A stretch of 64,000 bases of DNA from Mesorhizobium sp. L-2-11. GTDB taxonomy: Bacteria > Pseudomonadota > Alphaproteobacteria > Rhizobiales > Rhizobiaceae. The stretch spans positions 3,984,001 to 4,048,000 of the forward strand of contig NZ_AP023257.1 in NCBI RefSeq assembly GCF_016756595.1. The letters are read 5' to 3'. Below are positions 16,483-24,954 of this stretch, in pieces. Numbering within the stretch: the first letter of the stretch is position 1; each line of letters starts with the position of its first letter. The position numbers and the translations under genes are program-made. The notes under the pieces are model-generated. The model did no database searches and was not told the origin of the DNA. It saw only the letters and a list, made by a program, of their open reading frames with translations.

Positions 16483-16490
16483 CGGCAACT

Positions 16491-16582
16491 CCTCTGGTTT
16501 CCACTACGGAATACCTCTGGTTTCCACTACGGAATACCTGTGGTTCCACAAGGGCAACACCTGTGGTCCGCTAGCGAATATA
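16491..16582. repeat. 23-bp minisatellite, four units
   Basis: Units at 16491-16513, 16514-16536, 16537-16559 and 16560-16582. The first two are identical (beginning CCTCTGGTTTCCACTACGG); the third and fourth are diverged but keep CCTGTGG. Each of the first two units can fold (GGT TTCC ... GGAA ACC with a one-base bulge). The 23-bp period is not a multiple of three, so it is not a coding repeat. Confidence 0.85.
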
Positions 16583-16866
16583 TGCGTTGAGCCTGATGTG
16601 CTACGGGCCCGGCCTGTGGAAATCGGGGATGAGCAGAGTTCGACCGACCCTGGCAGGTTATCACAAGAAGCTGCTTGCTGGTGCCCCGGGCCTACAGATC
16701 GGCGGAACGGCAGTAGCGCACGTTCCCGCATTCTGCCATGACGAGTATGTTGTGAAACTCCGTCGAACGGCTTTCTGTTGCGTGGGCCGCTGCAGAATGT
16801 GGAGGGCCGTCAACGTTTTCATCAAGCCCGGAAGCGCATCCGCCGGGCCCGATATCCGTGTCACAA
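16583..16866. other. 284-bp region without a supported gene
   Basis: Between the minisatellite and the Ala/Pro-tailed membrane protein. Overlapping frames exist on both strands but none has a credible start, hydrophobic pattern or familiar motif. Confidence 0.4.
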
Positions 16867-17172
16867 TCAGCCGCCGTTAGCAGGTGCTGCCGGAGCGGGT
16901 GCGGCTGGGGCAGGTGCGGTCGGCTCTGCCGGAGCGGGCGCGGCTGGGGCAGGTGCGGCTGGCGCTTCGACGTTGGGCGCTCCGCCCGTAGGCGCTTCAA
17001 CCCTGGGCGCTTCAACCTTTACGTCGACGTCCTTTCCGGTGCCCCCGCCGTTGATGTTGATAACGCCGGTGAACAACAGCAGGATCACGATTGCGATAAC
17101 TGCGAGAAGGATGGCGACAGCGGTGCCGGCGCCATTTCCGCCTGAGTTAACAACGGTGGGACCGTCAGCCAT
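16867..17172 (-). CDS. small membrane protein with Ala/Pro-rich tail, 101 aa
   Basis: A consensus AAAGGAGAT site precedes ATG 17172. One membrane segment (about 17-38, VAILLAVIAIVILLLFTGVI) is followed by a Gly-rich link, then a tail of imperfect EAP/APAAPAP repeats to residue 101. Probably inner-membrane with a periplasmic Pro/Ala spacer reaching the cell wall; no function assigned. The repetitive tail DNA (about 16880-16990) could vary in length between strains. Confidence 0.75.
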   Translation of the reverse strand: MADGPTVVNSGGNGAGTAVAILLAVIAIVILLLFTGVININGGGTGKDVDVKVEAPRVEAPTGGAPNVEAPAAPAPAAPAPAEPTAPAPAAPAPAAPANGG

Positions 17173-17430
17173 GACTATCTCCTTTTCTCATTTATCACTG
17201 GTCGGCAACGGGACCGGCGGGCGCTTAGTTCCGGCGCCGGGCTATGGTCCAAGAGGCAGTAAGACTGAAGTCCGTGCGTTAAAGACAGAGGCCTGAGGCT
17301 GGCAACCAAGATCTTGGCAAAGGATTGGTATTTGGCCGCCGAGCAAAGTCCCTTCATCGGTGGTTCCGGGTGCCTCGCTGTATACGCAGCGGCAGGCACC
17401 CGAAGTGGCACCCTAACGGTGGAAAGAACT

Positions 17431-17667
17431 GTGACCCTTATCCAGAGCAGACAGAATGTCGATGAGGTCGCAAGCCGACCCGCCAATGACAATCAAACTC
17501 CTGACCCAACAGATTTCTCGGCGGTTGATCTTGTTTCGTCGAGCGACGACGACGTCGTTGCAATCGTCAGGCGAACAGAGCGCCTGGCCCTCGCCGTGAT
17601 TATAGTAATGGCGATCTTCCTGATCTTTGCACCGGTATTCTTCATTGCCATGATGTATGGGATCTAG
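17431..17667 (+). CDS. small C-terminally anchored membrane protein, 78 aa
   Basis: GTG 17431 is chosen because GGAAAG lies just upstream and the preceding in-frame codons are not protein-like. The N-terminal half is polar with a RPANDNQ motif, which I recall in many short rhizobial proteins. The C-terminal ~25 residues are hydrophobic (LALAVIIVMAIFLIFAPVFFIAMMYGI). Function unknown. Confidence 0.55.
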   Translation: MTLIQSRQNVDEVASRPANDNQTPDPTDFSAVDLVSSSDDDVVAIVRRTERLALAVIIVMAIFLIFAPVFFIAMMYGI

Positions 17668-17743
17668 AGGTCTCGATTAGCCCTCGTCCCCCCGTGCTGC
17701 GCGGCAAAATCCGAAGGCCGGCCTCATTCAAGAAGACAGGCTT

Positions 17744-17819
17744 TGGTGCCCCCGGACGGAATCGAACCGCCGACCTTCGGTTTACAAAACCGCTGCTCTA
17801 CCAGCTGAGCTACAAGGGC
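17744..17819 (-). tRNA. tRNA-Thr (anticodon TGT)
   Basis: 76-nt cloverleaf on the minus strand including encoded CCA. The acceptor GCCCTTG pairs with CGGGGGC via two G-U pairs; D-arm TAGCTCAGCTGGTAGAGCA; anticodon loop TTTGTAA reading ACA codons; T-loop TTCGATT. Stands alone, away from the tRNA-Tyr/Gly pair at 24.6-24.8 kb. Confidence 0.95.
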
Positions 17820-17964
17820 ACGGCGCTCCGGTTAGCATATTTGTTGCGCCAGTAAAGACAAAACTCTGTTTTGCCGGCCGGGGCTGCCGGCGCGGGTATC
17901 CTGCAAACGGCCAATTCGCTTCCTATATCGTTCGAAGGTGCAATCGCATGGGCGAGGGTGTCGC

Positions 17965-18132
17965 ATGATCAGACTTGTCGTCATTGCCCTGATCGTCGTC
18001 GTGGCGTGGTTTCTCCTGGTGAAGCTCATCAGGCAAGTGAAGAGCGCCAACATCGACTGGACCGGCATCGCCACCATCATCGGCTTCATTGCGCTCGCCT
18101 TCTGGCTGCGTCATATCACCGGCATGGGCTGA
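17965..18132 (+). CDS. small membrane protein, 55 aa
   Basis: ATG 17965 follows GAGGGTG. Two hydrophobic stretches (LVVIALIVVVAWFLLVKLI and IATIIGFIALAFWL) make up most of the protein. Unrecognised family. The start 27 bp upstream in the same frame lacks a ribosome-binding site. Confidence 0.65.
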   Translation: MIRLVVIALIVVVAWFLLVKLIRQVKSANIDWTGIATIIGFIALAFWLRHITGMG

Positions 18133-18324
18133 GGCCTCCCGCCGCTGAACTGTCGGCCGGCGCATTTCGCGGTTGGTAATTGCGCGCCAGACTGCATACC
18201 CTGTCCGGACCGGGCGCTTTGGCGCTTTCAAAAAAAATCCAAAAAAACCGTCGAACCTTTTTCCTTGCTGCCACGACAGACGGTCAAGAGGCGGATGGAT
18301 CGCCTCTCCAGCAAGGAGATCGTC

Positions 18325-18633
18325 ATGTTCAAGCGCACCATCGTTTCCGGCCTCGTCGCCACCACTGTCGCCGCCGCCGTGCTAGCCGGTTCCGTCCAGC
18401 CTTCGGCCGCCCATCACAAGCACCATCACAACAAGCATCTTGGCATCGGCATCGCCGCCGGCGTCGGTGGCTTCCTGCTCGGCACCGCGCTCGCCCAGCC
18501 GCGCACCGTCTACATCGAGGAAAATGGCGGTTCATGGCACGTCCGGCGCTGCCTCGATCGTTATCGGACCTACGATCCGTACTCCGACACCTATGTCGGC
18601 TACGACGGCTATCGTCACCGCTGCCGGCTTTGA
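18325..18633 (+). CDS. BA14K-family secreted protein
   Basis: 102 residues. ATG 18325 is preceded by AAGGAG. A signal peptide (FKRTIVSGLVATTVAAAVLAGSV, cleavage near PSAAHH) is followed by a His-rich segment (HHKHHHNKH), a Gly-rich hydrophobic stretch and a C-terminal BA14K motif: CLDRYRTYDPYSDTYVGYDG then YRHRC. This is the short Cys-bounded repeat of the Brucella 14-kDa lectin-like immunogen and its many rhizobial paralogues. Surface or periplasmic; role not established in free-living relatives. A terminator follows. Confidence 0.85.
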   Translation: MFKRTIVSGLVATTVAAAVLAGSVQPSAAHHKHHHNKHLGIGIAAGVGGFLLGTALAQPRTVYIEENGGSWHVRRCLDRYRTYDPYSDTYVGYDGYRHRCRL

Positions 18634-18658
18634 GAGGACCGTTTCTGGCAACCGGAAG

Positions 18659-18685
18659 AAGGGGAACCCCACGGCCCCTTTTTTT
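18659..18685. terminator. intrinsic terminator after BA14K gene
   Basis: AAGGGG (18659-18664) pairs with CCCCTT (18675-18680), followed by five more T. Also positioned to stop transcripts of the convergent IclR gene. Confidence 0.75.
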
Positions 18686-18711
18686 GTCTGGAGGGGTTGC
18701 CCCGCTCGCGC

Positions 18712-19545
18712 TTACGGCGTCAGGCCTTGGGGTGTCCTGCCGCCGATCATCTTCGTCACCGCCGCTGCTGCATCGTGCACCAGCGGGCCGATCTCGGCCA
18801 GCCGCTCCGGCGTCACCCGCACTGTCGGTCCCGAAACCGACACGCCGCCGATCGGCTCGCCGAACTCGTTAAAGATGGCGGCGGCAACGCAGCGCATGCC
18901 GGGGTGCCGTTCCTCGTCGTCGACCGACCAGCCGCGCAGCTTGATCGTCGCCAGATCACGGGCCAGCGCCGAGATGTCGGAAAGCGTCTTTTCGGTGAAG
19001 CGCTCCAGCCCGGTCCGGCGCAGGACGGCGCCGACGCGCTGCGGCTCGAGATGCGCCAGCACCGCCTTGCCGATACCGGAGGCATGGAAGGAACTGCGCG
19101 TACCCGGGCGGAAGAAGGCGCGGATCGCCTGATGCGTCTCGACCTGGCTGACGAAGACGACGCAATCGTCCTCGGCGACGCCGAGATTGGCGGTCTCGCC
19201 GGTCTTCTCCATCAGTTCCTGCATGACGATGCGGGCGCGGTCGACCAGCTTGCGGCGGCGCAGGAACGCCGCGCCCATGCGATAGGTCTCGACGCCGATC
19301 GACCACAGCTGGTCGCTGCTGTCGAACTCGACCATGCCGTGGTTTTCCAGCGTCGTCAGCATGCGGTAGGCGGTGGAGGCGGGAAGGCTGCTCTGCGCGG
19401 CGATCTCGCTCAGCGACAGGCCGCTGCCTTCGGCGACGATGGCCAGGATGCGCAGCGCCCGGTCGAGCGACTGCACCGAAGCGGCCTCGGCCGGAGCGTG
19501 GAAGGCGCGCGGCCGCCCGCGCTGGCGCTTTTCGGCGGTTTCCAT
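18712..19545 (-). CDS. IclR-family regulator of the glyoxylate operon
   Basis: 277 residues from ATG 19545 (METAEKRQRGRPRAF); the frame is open further upstream but that part lies in the AT-rich promoter region and is not protein-like. N-terminal winged helix (SLDRALRILAIVAEGSGLSLSEIAAQSSLPASTAYRML by inspection), then the IclR effector-binding domain (GIGKAVLAHL, GMRCVAAAIFNEFGEPIGGVSVSGP). Divergent from gcl, so it probably controls gcl-hyi-glxR in response to glyoxylate or a related acid, as AllR does in enterobacteria (inference from position). Confidence 0.9.
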   Translation of the reverse strand: METAEKRQRGRPRAFHAPAEAASVQSLDRALRILAIVAEGSGLSLSEIAAQSSLPASTAYRMLTTLENHGMVEFDSSDQLWSIGVETYRMGAAFLRRRKLVDRARIVMQELMEKTGETANLGVAEDDCVVFVSQVETHQAIRAFFRPGTRSSFHASGIGKAVLAHLEPQRVGAVLRRTGLERFTEKTLSDISALARDLATIKLRGWSVDDEERHPGMRCVAAAIFNEFGEPIGGVSVSGPTVRVTPERLAEIGPLVHDAAAAVTKMIGGRTPQGLTP

Positions 19546-19579
19546 AGTGGCATTCTCGCCGATTTCGTCAAATGCGCAA

Positions 19580-19594
19580 TGAAAAAGTTTTTCA
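19580..19594. promoter_or_regulatory. 15-bp palindrome, candidate IclR operator
   Basis: TGAAAAA-G-TTTTTCA is perfectly symmetrical about G19587. It lies in the 201-bp AT-rich divergent region between the regulator and gcl, 35 bp upstream of the regulator start. Length and symmetry fit IclR-type sites. Confidence 0.5.
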
Positions 19595-19746
19595 CTTATT
19601 TGCCAATCGAATTTCGTGGAAAACAGAAAACCGAATGAAATCAGCAGATAGCAGCCATTTCTTATAAATGAAAAAATATTCTGAAAAAATTGAAAAATAA
19701 TAGGCGCGCTGCCATTCTCGGCCATCAACAATTTCCGGAGGCTGAC

Positions 19747-21528
19747 ATGGCCAGGATGCGCGCAGTCGACGCAGCGGTTCTCGTTTTGGAAAAGGAAGGC
19801 ATCTCCTGCGCCTTTGGTGTGCCGGGTGCTGCGATAAACCCGTTCTATTCGGCGCTGAAGGCGAGGGGCACCATCCGCCACATCCTGGCGCGCCATGTCG
19901 AGGCGGCCTCGCACATGGCTGAAGGCTATACCCGTGCCAGATCAGGCAATATCGGCCTGTGCATCGGCACTTCCGGTCCAGCCGGCACCGACATGATCAC
20001 CGGCCTCTATTCGGCAGCGGCCGATTCCATCCCGATCCTCTGCATCACCGGCCAGGCGCCGCGGGCGCGTCTCAACAAGGAGGATTTCCAGGCCGTCGAC
20101 ATCGCCGCTATCGCCGCCCCGGTCGCCAAATGGGCGGTCACCGTCATGGAATCCTATCTGGTGCCGATGGCGCTGCAGAAGGCGTTCCACCTGATGCGCT
20201 CGTCGCGGCCGGGGCCGGTTCTCATCGATCTGCCGGTCGACGTGCAACTGGCCGAGATCGAGTTCGACATCGATGCCTATGAGCCGTTGGTGCCGTTCAA
20301 GCCGGCAATGTCGCGCAGCCAGGCCGAGAAGGCGCTGAAAATGCTCAACGCGGCGGAAAAGCCGGTCATCGTCGCCGGCGGCGGCATCATCAATGCCGAT
20401 GCTTCGGATCTGCTGATCGAGTTCGCCGAAATCACCGGGGCGCCGGTGATCCCGACGCTGATGGGCTGGGGCGCGATTCCCGACGACCACCGGCTGATGG
20501 CCGGGATGTGCGGGCTGCAGACATCGCATCGCTACGGCAACGCGACGATGCTCGAGGCCGATTTCGTCTTCGGCATCGGCAACCGCTGGGCCAACCGCCA
20601 CACCGGCTCGGTCGAGGTCTACACCAGGGGCAAAAAGTTCATCCATGTCGACATCGAGCCGACGCAGATCGGCCGTGTCTTCGCGCCGGATCTCGGTGTC
20701 GTCTCGGACGCCGGTGCAGCGCTCAAAATGCTGCTCGACGTCGCCACCGAGTGGAGGACGGCGGGGAAACTGCGCGACTGGTCGGGCTGGGCCGGCGAAT
20801 GCCGGCAGCGCAAGAAGACGATGAAGCGCAAGACGCATTTCGACCAGGTGCCGCTGAAGCCGCAGCGCGTTTACGAGGAGATGAACAAGGCGTTTGGCCG
20901 CGACACCACCTATGTCACCACGATCGGCCTTTCGCAGATTGCCGGTGCGCAGTTCCTGCATGTCTACAAGCCGCGCAACTGGATCAATTGCGGCCAGGCC
21001 GGCCCGCTCGGCTGGACGCTGCCGGCAGCACTTGGCGTTCGCGCCGCCGATCCGCAGCGCAACATCGTCGCGCTGTCCGGCGACTATGATTTCCAGTTCA
21101 TGATCGAGGAACTGGCGGTCGGGGCGCAGCACAAATTGCCCTATATCCATGTCGTCGTGAACAATGCCTATCTTGGCCTGATCCGCCAGGCGCAGCGCGG
21201 CTTTTCGATGGATTTCGAGGTCAGCCTCGCGTTCGAGAACGTCAACCGGAAGGACGATCCCGAGGCTGGCTATGGCGTCGACCACATTGCTGTCGCAGAG
21301 GCCATGGGCTGCAAGGCAGTCCGGGTGCGAGGGCCGGAGGAATTCGCCGGCGCCTTCAGGCAGGCGCAGCGCCTGATGAAGGAGCACCAGGTTCCAGTCG
21401 TGCTCGAATTCATCCTCGAGCGCGTCACCAATGTTTCGATGGGCACCGAGATCGACAAGATTACTGAATTCGAGGAGCTTGCCGAACATCACGAAGACGC
21501 GCCGACGGCAATCGTCATGCTGGACTGA
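19747..21528 (+). CDS. gcl: glyoxylate carboligase (tartronate-semialdehyde synthase)
   Basis: ThDP- and FAD-binding enzyme joining two glyoxylates into tartronate semialdehyde and CO2. ATG 19747 follows CGGAGG and opens [18 protein letters not shown], giving 593 residues, the family's usual length. Val51 in [16 protein letters not shown] occupies the place where other ThDP enzymes have the catalytic Glu; this is diagnostic of Gcl. The C-terminal ThDP motif is seen as [18 protein letters not shown]. First gene of gcl-hyi-glxR. Confidence 0.96.
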   Translation: MARMRAVDAAVLVLEKEGISCAFGVPGAAINPFYSALKARGTIRHILARHVEAASHMAEGYTRARSGNIGLCIGTSGPAGTDMITGLYSAAADSIPILCITGQAPRARLNKEDFQAVDIAAIAAPVAKWAVTVMESYLVPMALQKAFHLMRSSRPGPVLIDLPVDVQLAEIEFDIDAYEPLVPFKPAMSRSQAEKALKMLNAAEKPVIVAGGGIINADASDLLIEFAEITGAPVIPTLMGWGAIPDDHRLMAGMCGLQTSHRYGNATMLEADFVFGIGNRWANRHTGSVEVYTRGKKFIHVDIEPTQIGRVFAPDLGVVSDAGAALKMLLDVATEWRTAGKLRDWSGWAGECRQRKKTMKRKTHFDQVPLKPQRVYEEMNKAFGRDTTYVTTIGLSQIAGAQFLHVYKPRNWINCGQAGPLGWTLPAALGVRAADPQRNIVALSGDYDFQFMIEELAVGAQHKLPYIHVVVNNAYLGLIRQAQRGFSMDFEVSLAFENVNRKDDPEAGYGVDHIAVAEAMGCKAVRVRGPEEFAGAFRQAQRLMKEHQVPVVLEFILERVTNVSMGTEIDKITEFEELAEHHEDAPTAIVMLD

Positions 21529-21541
21529 ACGGAGAAAAAGA

Positions 21542-22330
21542 ATGCCACGGTTTTCAGCCAATCTTTCGATGCTCTTTGGCGAACACGATTTCCTCGACCG
21601 CTTCGATGCCGCCGCCCACGCCGGTTTCAGGGGTGTCGAATATATCAGCCCTTATGACCATGCGCCTGAGGTGGTTGCGGCGAGGTTGAAGAAGAAAGGC
21701 CTGACCCAGGTACTTTTCAACCTGCCGGCCGGCGACTGGGCCAAGGGCGAGCGCGGCATCGCCGTGCTGCCGGACCGCGTTCCCGAATTCCGGCAAGGCG
21801 TGGCCAAGGCGATTACCTATGCGCAGGCGCTGGGTTGCGAACAGGTCAACTGCCTCGCCGGCATCGCGCCGCAAGGCGTCGAGCGTTCAGTGCTGGAAGA
21901 TGTCTTCGCCGAAAACCTGGCTTTCGCGGCCCAGAAGTTGGAGCAGGCCGGCATCAGGCTGCTGATCGAGCCGATCAACACCCGCGATATTCCCGGCTTC
22001 TTCCTCAACTATTCGGACCATGCCCTGGCGCTCATCGACCGCGTCGGCTCGAAAAACCTGTTCCTGCAATACGATATTTATCACATGCAGATCATGGAGG
22101 GCGATCTCGCCCGCACCATCGAGGCAAACCTCGACCGCATTGCTCATATCCAGTTGGCGGATAATCCCGGGCGTCATGAGCCGGGAACGGGCGAGATCAA
22201 TTTTCCTTTCCTGTACAGTCACATCGACCGCATCGGCTATGCCGGTTGGATCGGGGCGGAGTACAAGCCGAAGGTTTTGACGGAAGCCGGGCTGGGCTGG
22301 TTCCGGCAGTTTGCCGGGCAGGCGGCGTAG
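21542..22330 (+). CDS. hyi: hydroxypyruvate isomerase
   Basis: 262-residue TIM-barrel enzyme interconverting hydroxypyruvate and tartronate semialdehyde. Typical family segments: NLSMLFGEHDFLDRF at the N-terminus, EPINTRDIPGFFL and QYDIYHMQIMEGDL, whose Glu/Asp/His residues form the metal site. It starts 13 bp after gcl behind GGAG, so translation is from the same mRNA. A 160-bp palindromic element separates it from glxR. Confidence 0.93.
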   Translation: MPRFSANLSMLFGEHDFLDRFDAAAHAGFRGVEYISPYDHAPEVVAARLKKKGLTQVLFNLPAGDWAKGERGIAVLPDRVPEFRQGVAKAITYAQALGCEQVNCLAGIAPQGVERSVLEDVFAENLAFAAQKLEQAGIRLLIEPINTRDIPGFFLNYSDHALALIDRVGSKNLFLQYDIYHMQIMEGDLARTIEANLDRIAHIQLADNPGRHEPGTGEINFPFLYSHIDRIGYAGWIGAEYKPKVLTEAGLGWFRQFAGQAA

Positions 22331-22360
22331 TGTGAAGTATTATTGAAATCGAGTTCCTTC

Positions 22361-22520
22361 GCGCCCCCCTCTGGCCTGCCGGCCATCTCCCCACAAGGAG
22401 GGAGATTGGATGTCACCGGCGCTTTCGCCAATTTTCGAGGTTGAAAAAGTAAAGCCGGCGCCGGAACTGCCGATCTCCCCACCTGTGGGGAAGATGGCCG
22501 GCAGGCCAGAGGGGGGGCGC
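22361..22520. repeat. 160-bp palindromic intergenic element inside the gcl operon
   Basis: Terminal arms of about 32 bp (22361-22392 and 22487-22520) are inverted copies with two single-base indels; both contain CTCTGGCCTGCCGGCCATCT or its complement. An inner hairpin includes CTCCCCACCTGTGGGG near the right arm. The type (CCCTCTG-CCTGCC-CATCTCCCC) resembles an abundant Mesorhizobium repeat, from memory. A related element is at 44569-46047. Confidence 0.8.
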
Positions 22521-22564
22521 CACGGAACTCGGCCTCAACAAGGAAGACACCAGGGAGAACATCA

Positions 22565-23458
22565 ATGGACACCATCGGCTTCATCGGTCTCGGCATTATG
22601 GGCGCGCCGATGGCGGGGCATCTTCTCGACGCCGGCTACACGGTCGTCGCCAGCGACCACCGCTCGAAACCGCCGACCGATCTCGTCGCCAGGGGTCTAA
22701 AAACCGTCTCCGGCCATGACGCCGTGGCAAAGACGGCCGACATCATCATCACCATGGTTCCCGACACGCCTGAGGTGGCCGACGTGCTGTTCGGCGACAA
22801 CGGCGTCGCCTCAGGTTTGACCGCGGGCAAGCTGGTCATCGACATGAGCTCGATCTCGCCGATCGAGACCAAGGTTTTTGCCAAGAAGGTCAACGACCTC
22901 GGCTGCGACTACCTCGATGCGCCGGTGTCGGGCGGCGAGGTCGGCGCCAAGGCGGCGTCGCTGACCATCATGGTCGGCGGCGAGGAAAAGGTTTTCGAGC
23001 GCGCCAGGCCGGTGTTCGAGAAAATGGGCAAGAACATCACGCTGGTCGGACCGAACGGCGTCGGCCAGACCACCAAGGTCGCCAACCAGATCGTCGTCGC
23101 GCTGACCATTGAAGCAGTCGCGGAAGCGCTTGTTTTTGCTTCGAAAGCCGGCGCTGATCCGGCCAAGGTGCGACAAGCGCTGATGGGCGGGCTGGCGGCC
23201 TCGCGCATTCTCGAAGTGCATGGCGAGCGCATGATCAAGCGCAGTTTTTCGCCGGGCTTTCGCATCGAGCTGCACCAGAAGGATCTTAATCTCGCTCTGG
23301 AAGGGGCAAAAGCGCTCGGCGTCGCGCTGCCCAACACCTCGACGACACAGCAATTGTTCAACGCCTGCGCGGCCAACGGCGGCGCCAAGGAGGATCACTC
23401 GGCGCTGGTCAGGGCGCTGGAGCGAATGGCGGGACATGAGGTGGGTAGAAGCGAATAG
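22565..23458 (+). CDS. glxR: 2-hydroxy-3-oxopropionate (tartronate semialdehyde) reductase
   Basis: 297-residue member of the 3-hydroxyacid dehydrogenase family. Rossmann motif GLGIMGAPMAGHL at 7-19, substrate motif DAPVSGGEVGAKA, catalytic Lys in GVGQTTKVANQ. It reduces tartronate semialdehyde to glycerate with NAD(P)H, completing the route started by Gcl. CAGGGAGAAC precedes ATG 22565. The last codons (GRSE) and the stop TAG lie in a heptad-repeat element shared with the convergent rlmB gene. Confidence 0.93.
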   Translation: MDTIGFIGLGIMGAPMAGHLLDAGYTVVASDHRSKPPTDLVARGLKTVSGHDAVAKTADIIITMVPDTPEVADVLFGDNGVASGLTAGKLVIDMSSISPIETKVFAKKVNDLGCDYLDAPVSGGEVGAKAASLTIMVGGEEKVFERARPVFEKMGKNITLVGPNGVGQTTKVANQIVVALTIEAVAEALVFASKAGADPAKVRQALMGGLAASRILEVHGERMIKRSFSPGFRIELHQKDLNLALEGAKALGVALPNTSTTQQLFNACAANGGAKEDHSALVRALERMAGHEVGRSE

Positions 23459-23561
23459 CGAGTAGGGAATAGCGAGCAGGGAGTAGGGAATAGCGAGCAG
23501 GGTTGCTAGCCCACCGGTGCAGTGATCCGACTTTCGCTATTCGCTATTCGCTACTCGCTAG
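23451..23561. repeat. inverted heptad-repeat element holding the stops of two convergent genes
   Basis: The left part (23451-23502) is made of GAATAGC/GAGTAGG/GAGCAGG-type 7-mers; the right part (23533-23561) is TTCGCTATTCGCTATTCGCT followed by ACTCGCTAG, roughly the inverse. glxR stops at TAG 23456-23458 and rlmB at 23546-23544, both inside the repeats. Confidence 0.8.
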
Positions 23562-24401
23562 AAATTTCCTCGCCGCATAAAGGCTCACCGCTGCGGCATT
23601 CGACACGTTGAGCGAACGGATGGCGCCGGGCATGTCGAGCCGGGCCAGCGTCGTCACCGTTTCGCGCGTCTTCTGGCGCAGGCCCTTGCCCTCGGCGCCC
23701 AGCACCAATGCGATCTTTTCTCCCGAAAAACTCTTTTCGAGTTCCGCCGGCCCGTCCGAATCGAGGCCGATGGTCTGGAAGCCGGCCTCGTGCAGCTGGC
23801 CGAGCGCGTCGGCGAGGTTCTTCACCTCGATCTGGTCGATATGCTCCAGCGCGCCGGAGGCCGATTTTGCCAGCACGCCGGATTCATGCGGGCTGTGGCG
23901 CGCCGTGGTGATCAGCGCGCCGGCGCCGAAGGCGACCGCCGAGCGCAGGATCGCGCCGACATTGTGCGGATCGGTAACCTGGTCGAGGACCAGCACCAGC
24001 GCTGTATCGCCGAGCGCATCGAGCCGCTTCGGTTTTAGCGGCTCGGCTTCGATCAGCACGCCCTGATGCACGGCGTCGGAGCCGGTCACTTTGTCGAGGA
24101 CTTTCGGCTCGACCATCTCTGTCTCAAAGGGCAGGGCGGTGAGGTCGGCGATCGCCAGCCGCTCGGCGGCGTTGCGCGTCACCAGCATCTTCCTGATCCG
24201 CCGGCGCGGATTGTCGAGTGCCGCTCGCACCGTGTGCAGGCCGTAAAGCCGCACTAGGCCGTCCGCCGCTGTTTCTCCTGGCGGCACCGGCTGGCGCCGC
24301 CTGAACGCCGGCGCGCTGCTGCTTTTCTCGTCGCGATGCGCGCGGCGCAGCTTGGCGTAGTGGGTGTCTTTTGGGGTTTTGGGCTTGTTGTCGTTGCTCA
24401 T
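23544..24401 (-). CDS. rlmB: SPOUT-class rRNA 2'-O-methyltransferase, RlmB/TrmH family
   Basis: 285 residues from ATG 24401 (MSNDNKPKTPKDTHYAKLRR); the frame extends further but through the tRNA-Tyr gene and is not coding there. After a basic N-terminus comes the substrate-binding L30e-like domain (LYGLHTVRAAL) and the trefoil-knot SPOUT domain with motifs VLDQVTDPHNVGAILRSA, LVLGAEGKGLRQ and SLNVSNAAAVSLY. Likely methylates a guanosine of 23S rRNA (G2251 in E. coli); TrmH tRNA activity is an alternative. Its stop lies in the heptad-repeat element. Confidence 0.9.
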   Translation of the reverse strand: MSNDNKPKTPKDTHYAKLRRAHRDEKSSSAPAFRRRQPVPPGETAADGLVRLYGLHTVRAALDNPRRRIRKMLVTRNAAERLAIADLTALPFETEMVEPKVLDKVTGSDAVHQGVLIEAEPLKPKRLDALGDTALVLVLDQVTDPHNVGAILRSAVAFGAGALITTARHSPHESGVLAKSASGALEHIDQIEVKNLADALGQLHEAGFQTIGLDSDGPAELEKSFSGEKIALVLGAEGKGLRQKTRETVTTLARLDMPGAIRSLNVSNAAAVSLYAARKFLASSE

Positions 24402-24601
24402 GGCCGGTTCTATAGCCGTGTCGTCCGCCAATGGATACAGCCGCAGAACCTCCTTGTCGGGCGAGGTATCAAATTCAGCGCGTTTTGCCGGGACGTTGCG
24501 GTTGACAGTTTTGGGCGCTGCCGCCATAAGGCGCTTCGCGACGGGCTGCTCACGCGGTCGCGACGCGTCGATGCCTCGTTGCATGGCTCCGGCGGCAGAC
24601 T

Positions 24602-24686
24602 GGAGAGGTGCCCGAGTGGTTAAAGGGGACGGACTGTAAATCCGTTGGCTATGCCTACGTTGGTTCAAATCCAACCCTCTCCACCA
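24602..24686 (+). tRNA. tRNA-Tyr (anticodon GTA)
   Basis: 85-nt class II tRNA with a long variable arm and encoded CCA. Acceptor GGAGAGG/CCTCTCC, anticodon loop CTGTAAA, T-loop TTCAAAT. Precedes tRNA-Gly by 70 bp, matching the tRNA-Tyr/Gly upstream of tuf in many proteobacteria. Confidence 0.97.
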
Positions 24687-24756
24687 CTGCCGGCCCGGAA
24701 GCCCTGAAACGCAAAGCATCGGACCGAAAGCGTATCGCGGTTTTCGGGTGAAAGGC

Positions 24757-24830
24757 GCGGGTATAGCTCAGTGGTAGAGCAGCAGCCTTCCAAGCTGAAT
24801 ATGCGGGTTCGATTCCCGCTACCCGCTCCA
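24757..24830 (+). tRNA. tRNA-Gly (anticodon TCC)
   Basis: 74 nt with encoded CCA. Acceptor GCGGGTA/TACCCGC, D-arm TAGCTCAGTGGTAGAGCA, anticodon loop CTTCCAA, T-loop TTCGATT. All arms pair. Confidence 0.97.
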
Positions 24831-24954
24831 AGCATGCTGTTGAAGCCATTATCGAAAATAGCTTCCTTGAAAATGCGCGTGTCACGGCGTGTCACTGTCT
24901 GTGCCGGTTCTGTAGTGCCTGACCGGCAATGCCGTCGTCCACATCGCCAGGTCT

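Noticed and set aside
16491..16582. Possible CRISPR array
   Set aside because: Units are directly adjacent with no spacers and no cas genes lie in the window; it is a minisatellite.
16587..16880. 97-codon plus-strand frame after the minisatellite
   Set aside because: No ribosome-binding site, composition unlike the neighbouring proteins, and it overlaps the better supported minus-strand gene at 16867-17172.
19942..21561. 539-codon minus-strand frame opposite gcl
   Set aside because: Antisense of a fully supported enzyme gene with diagnostic residues on the plus strand.
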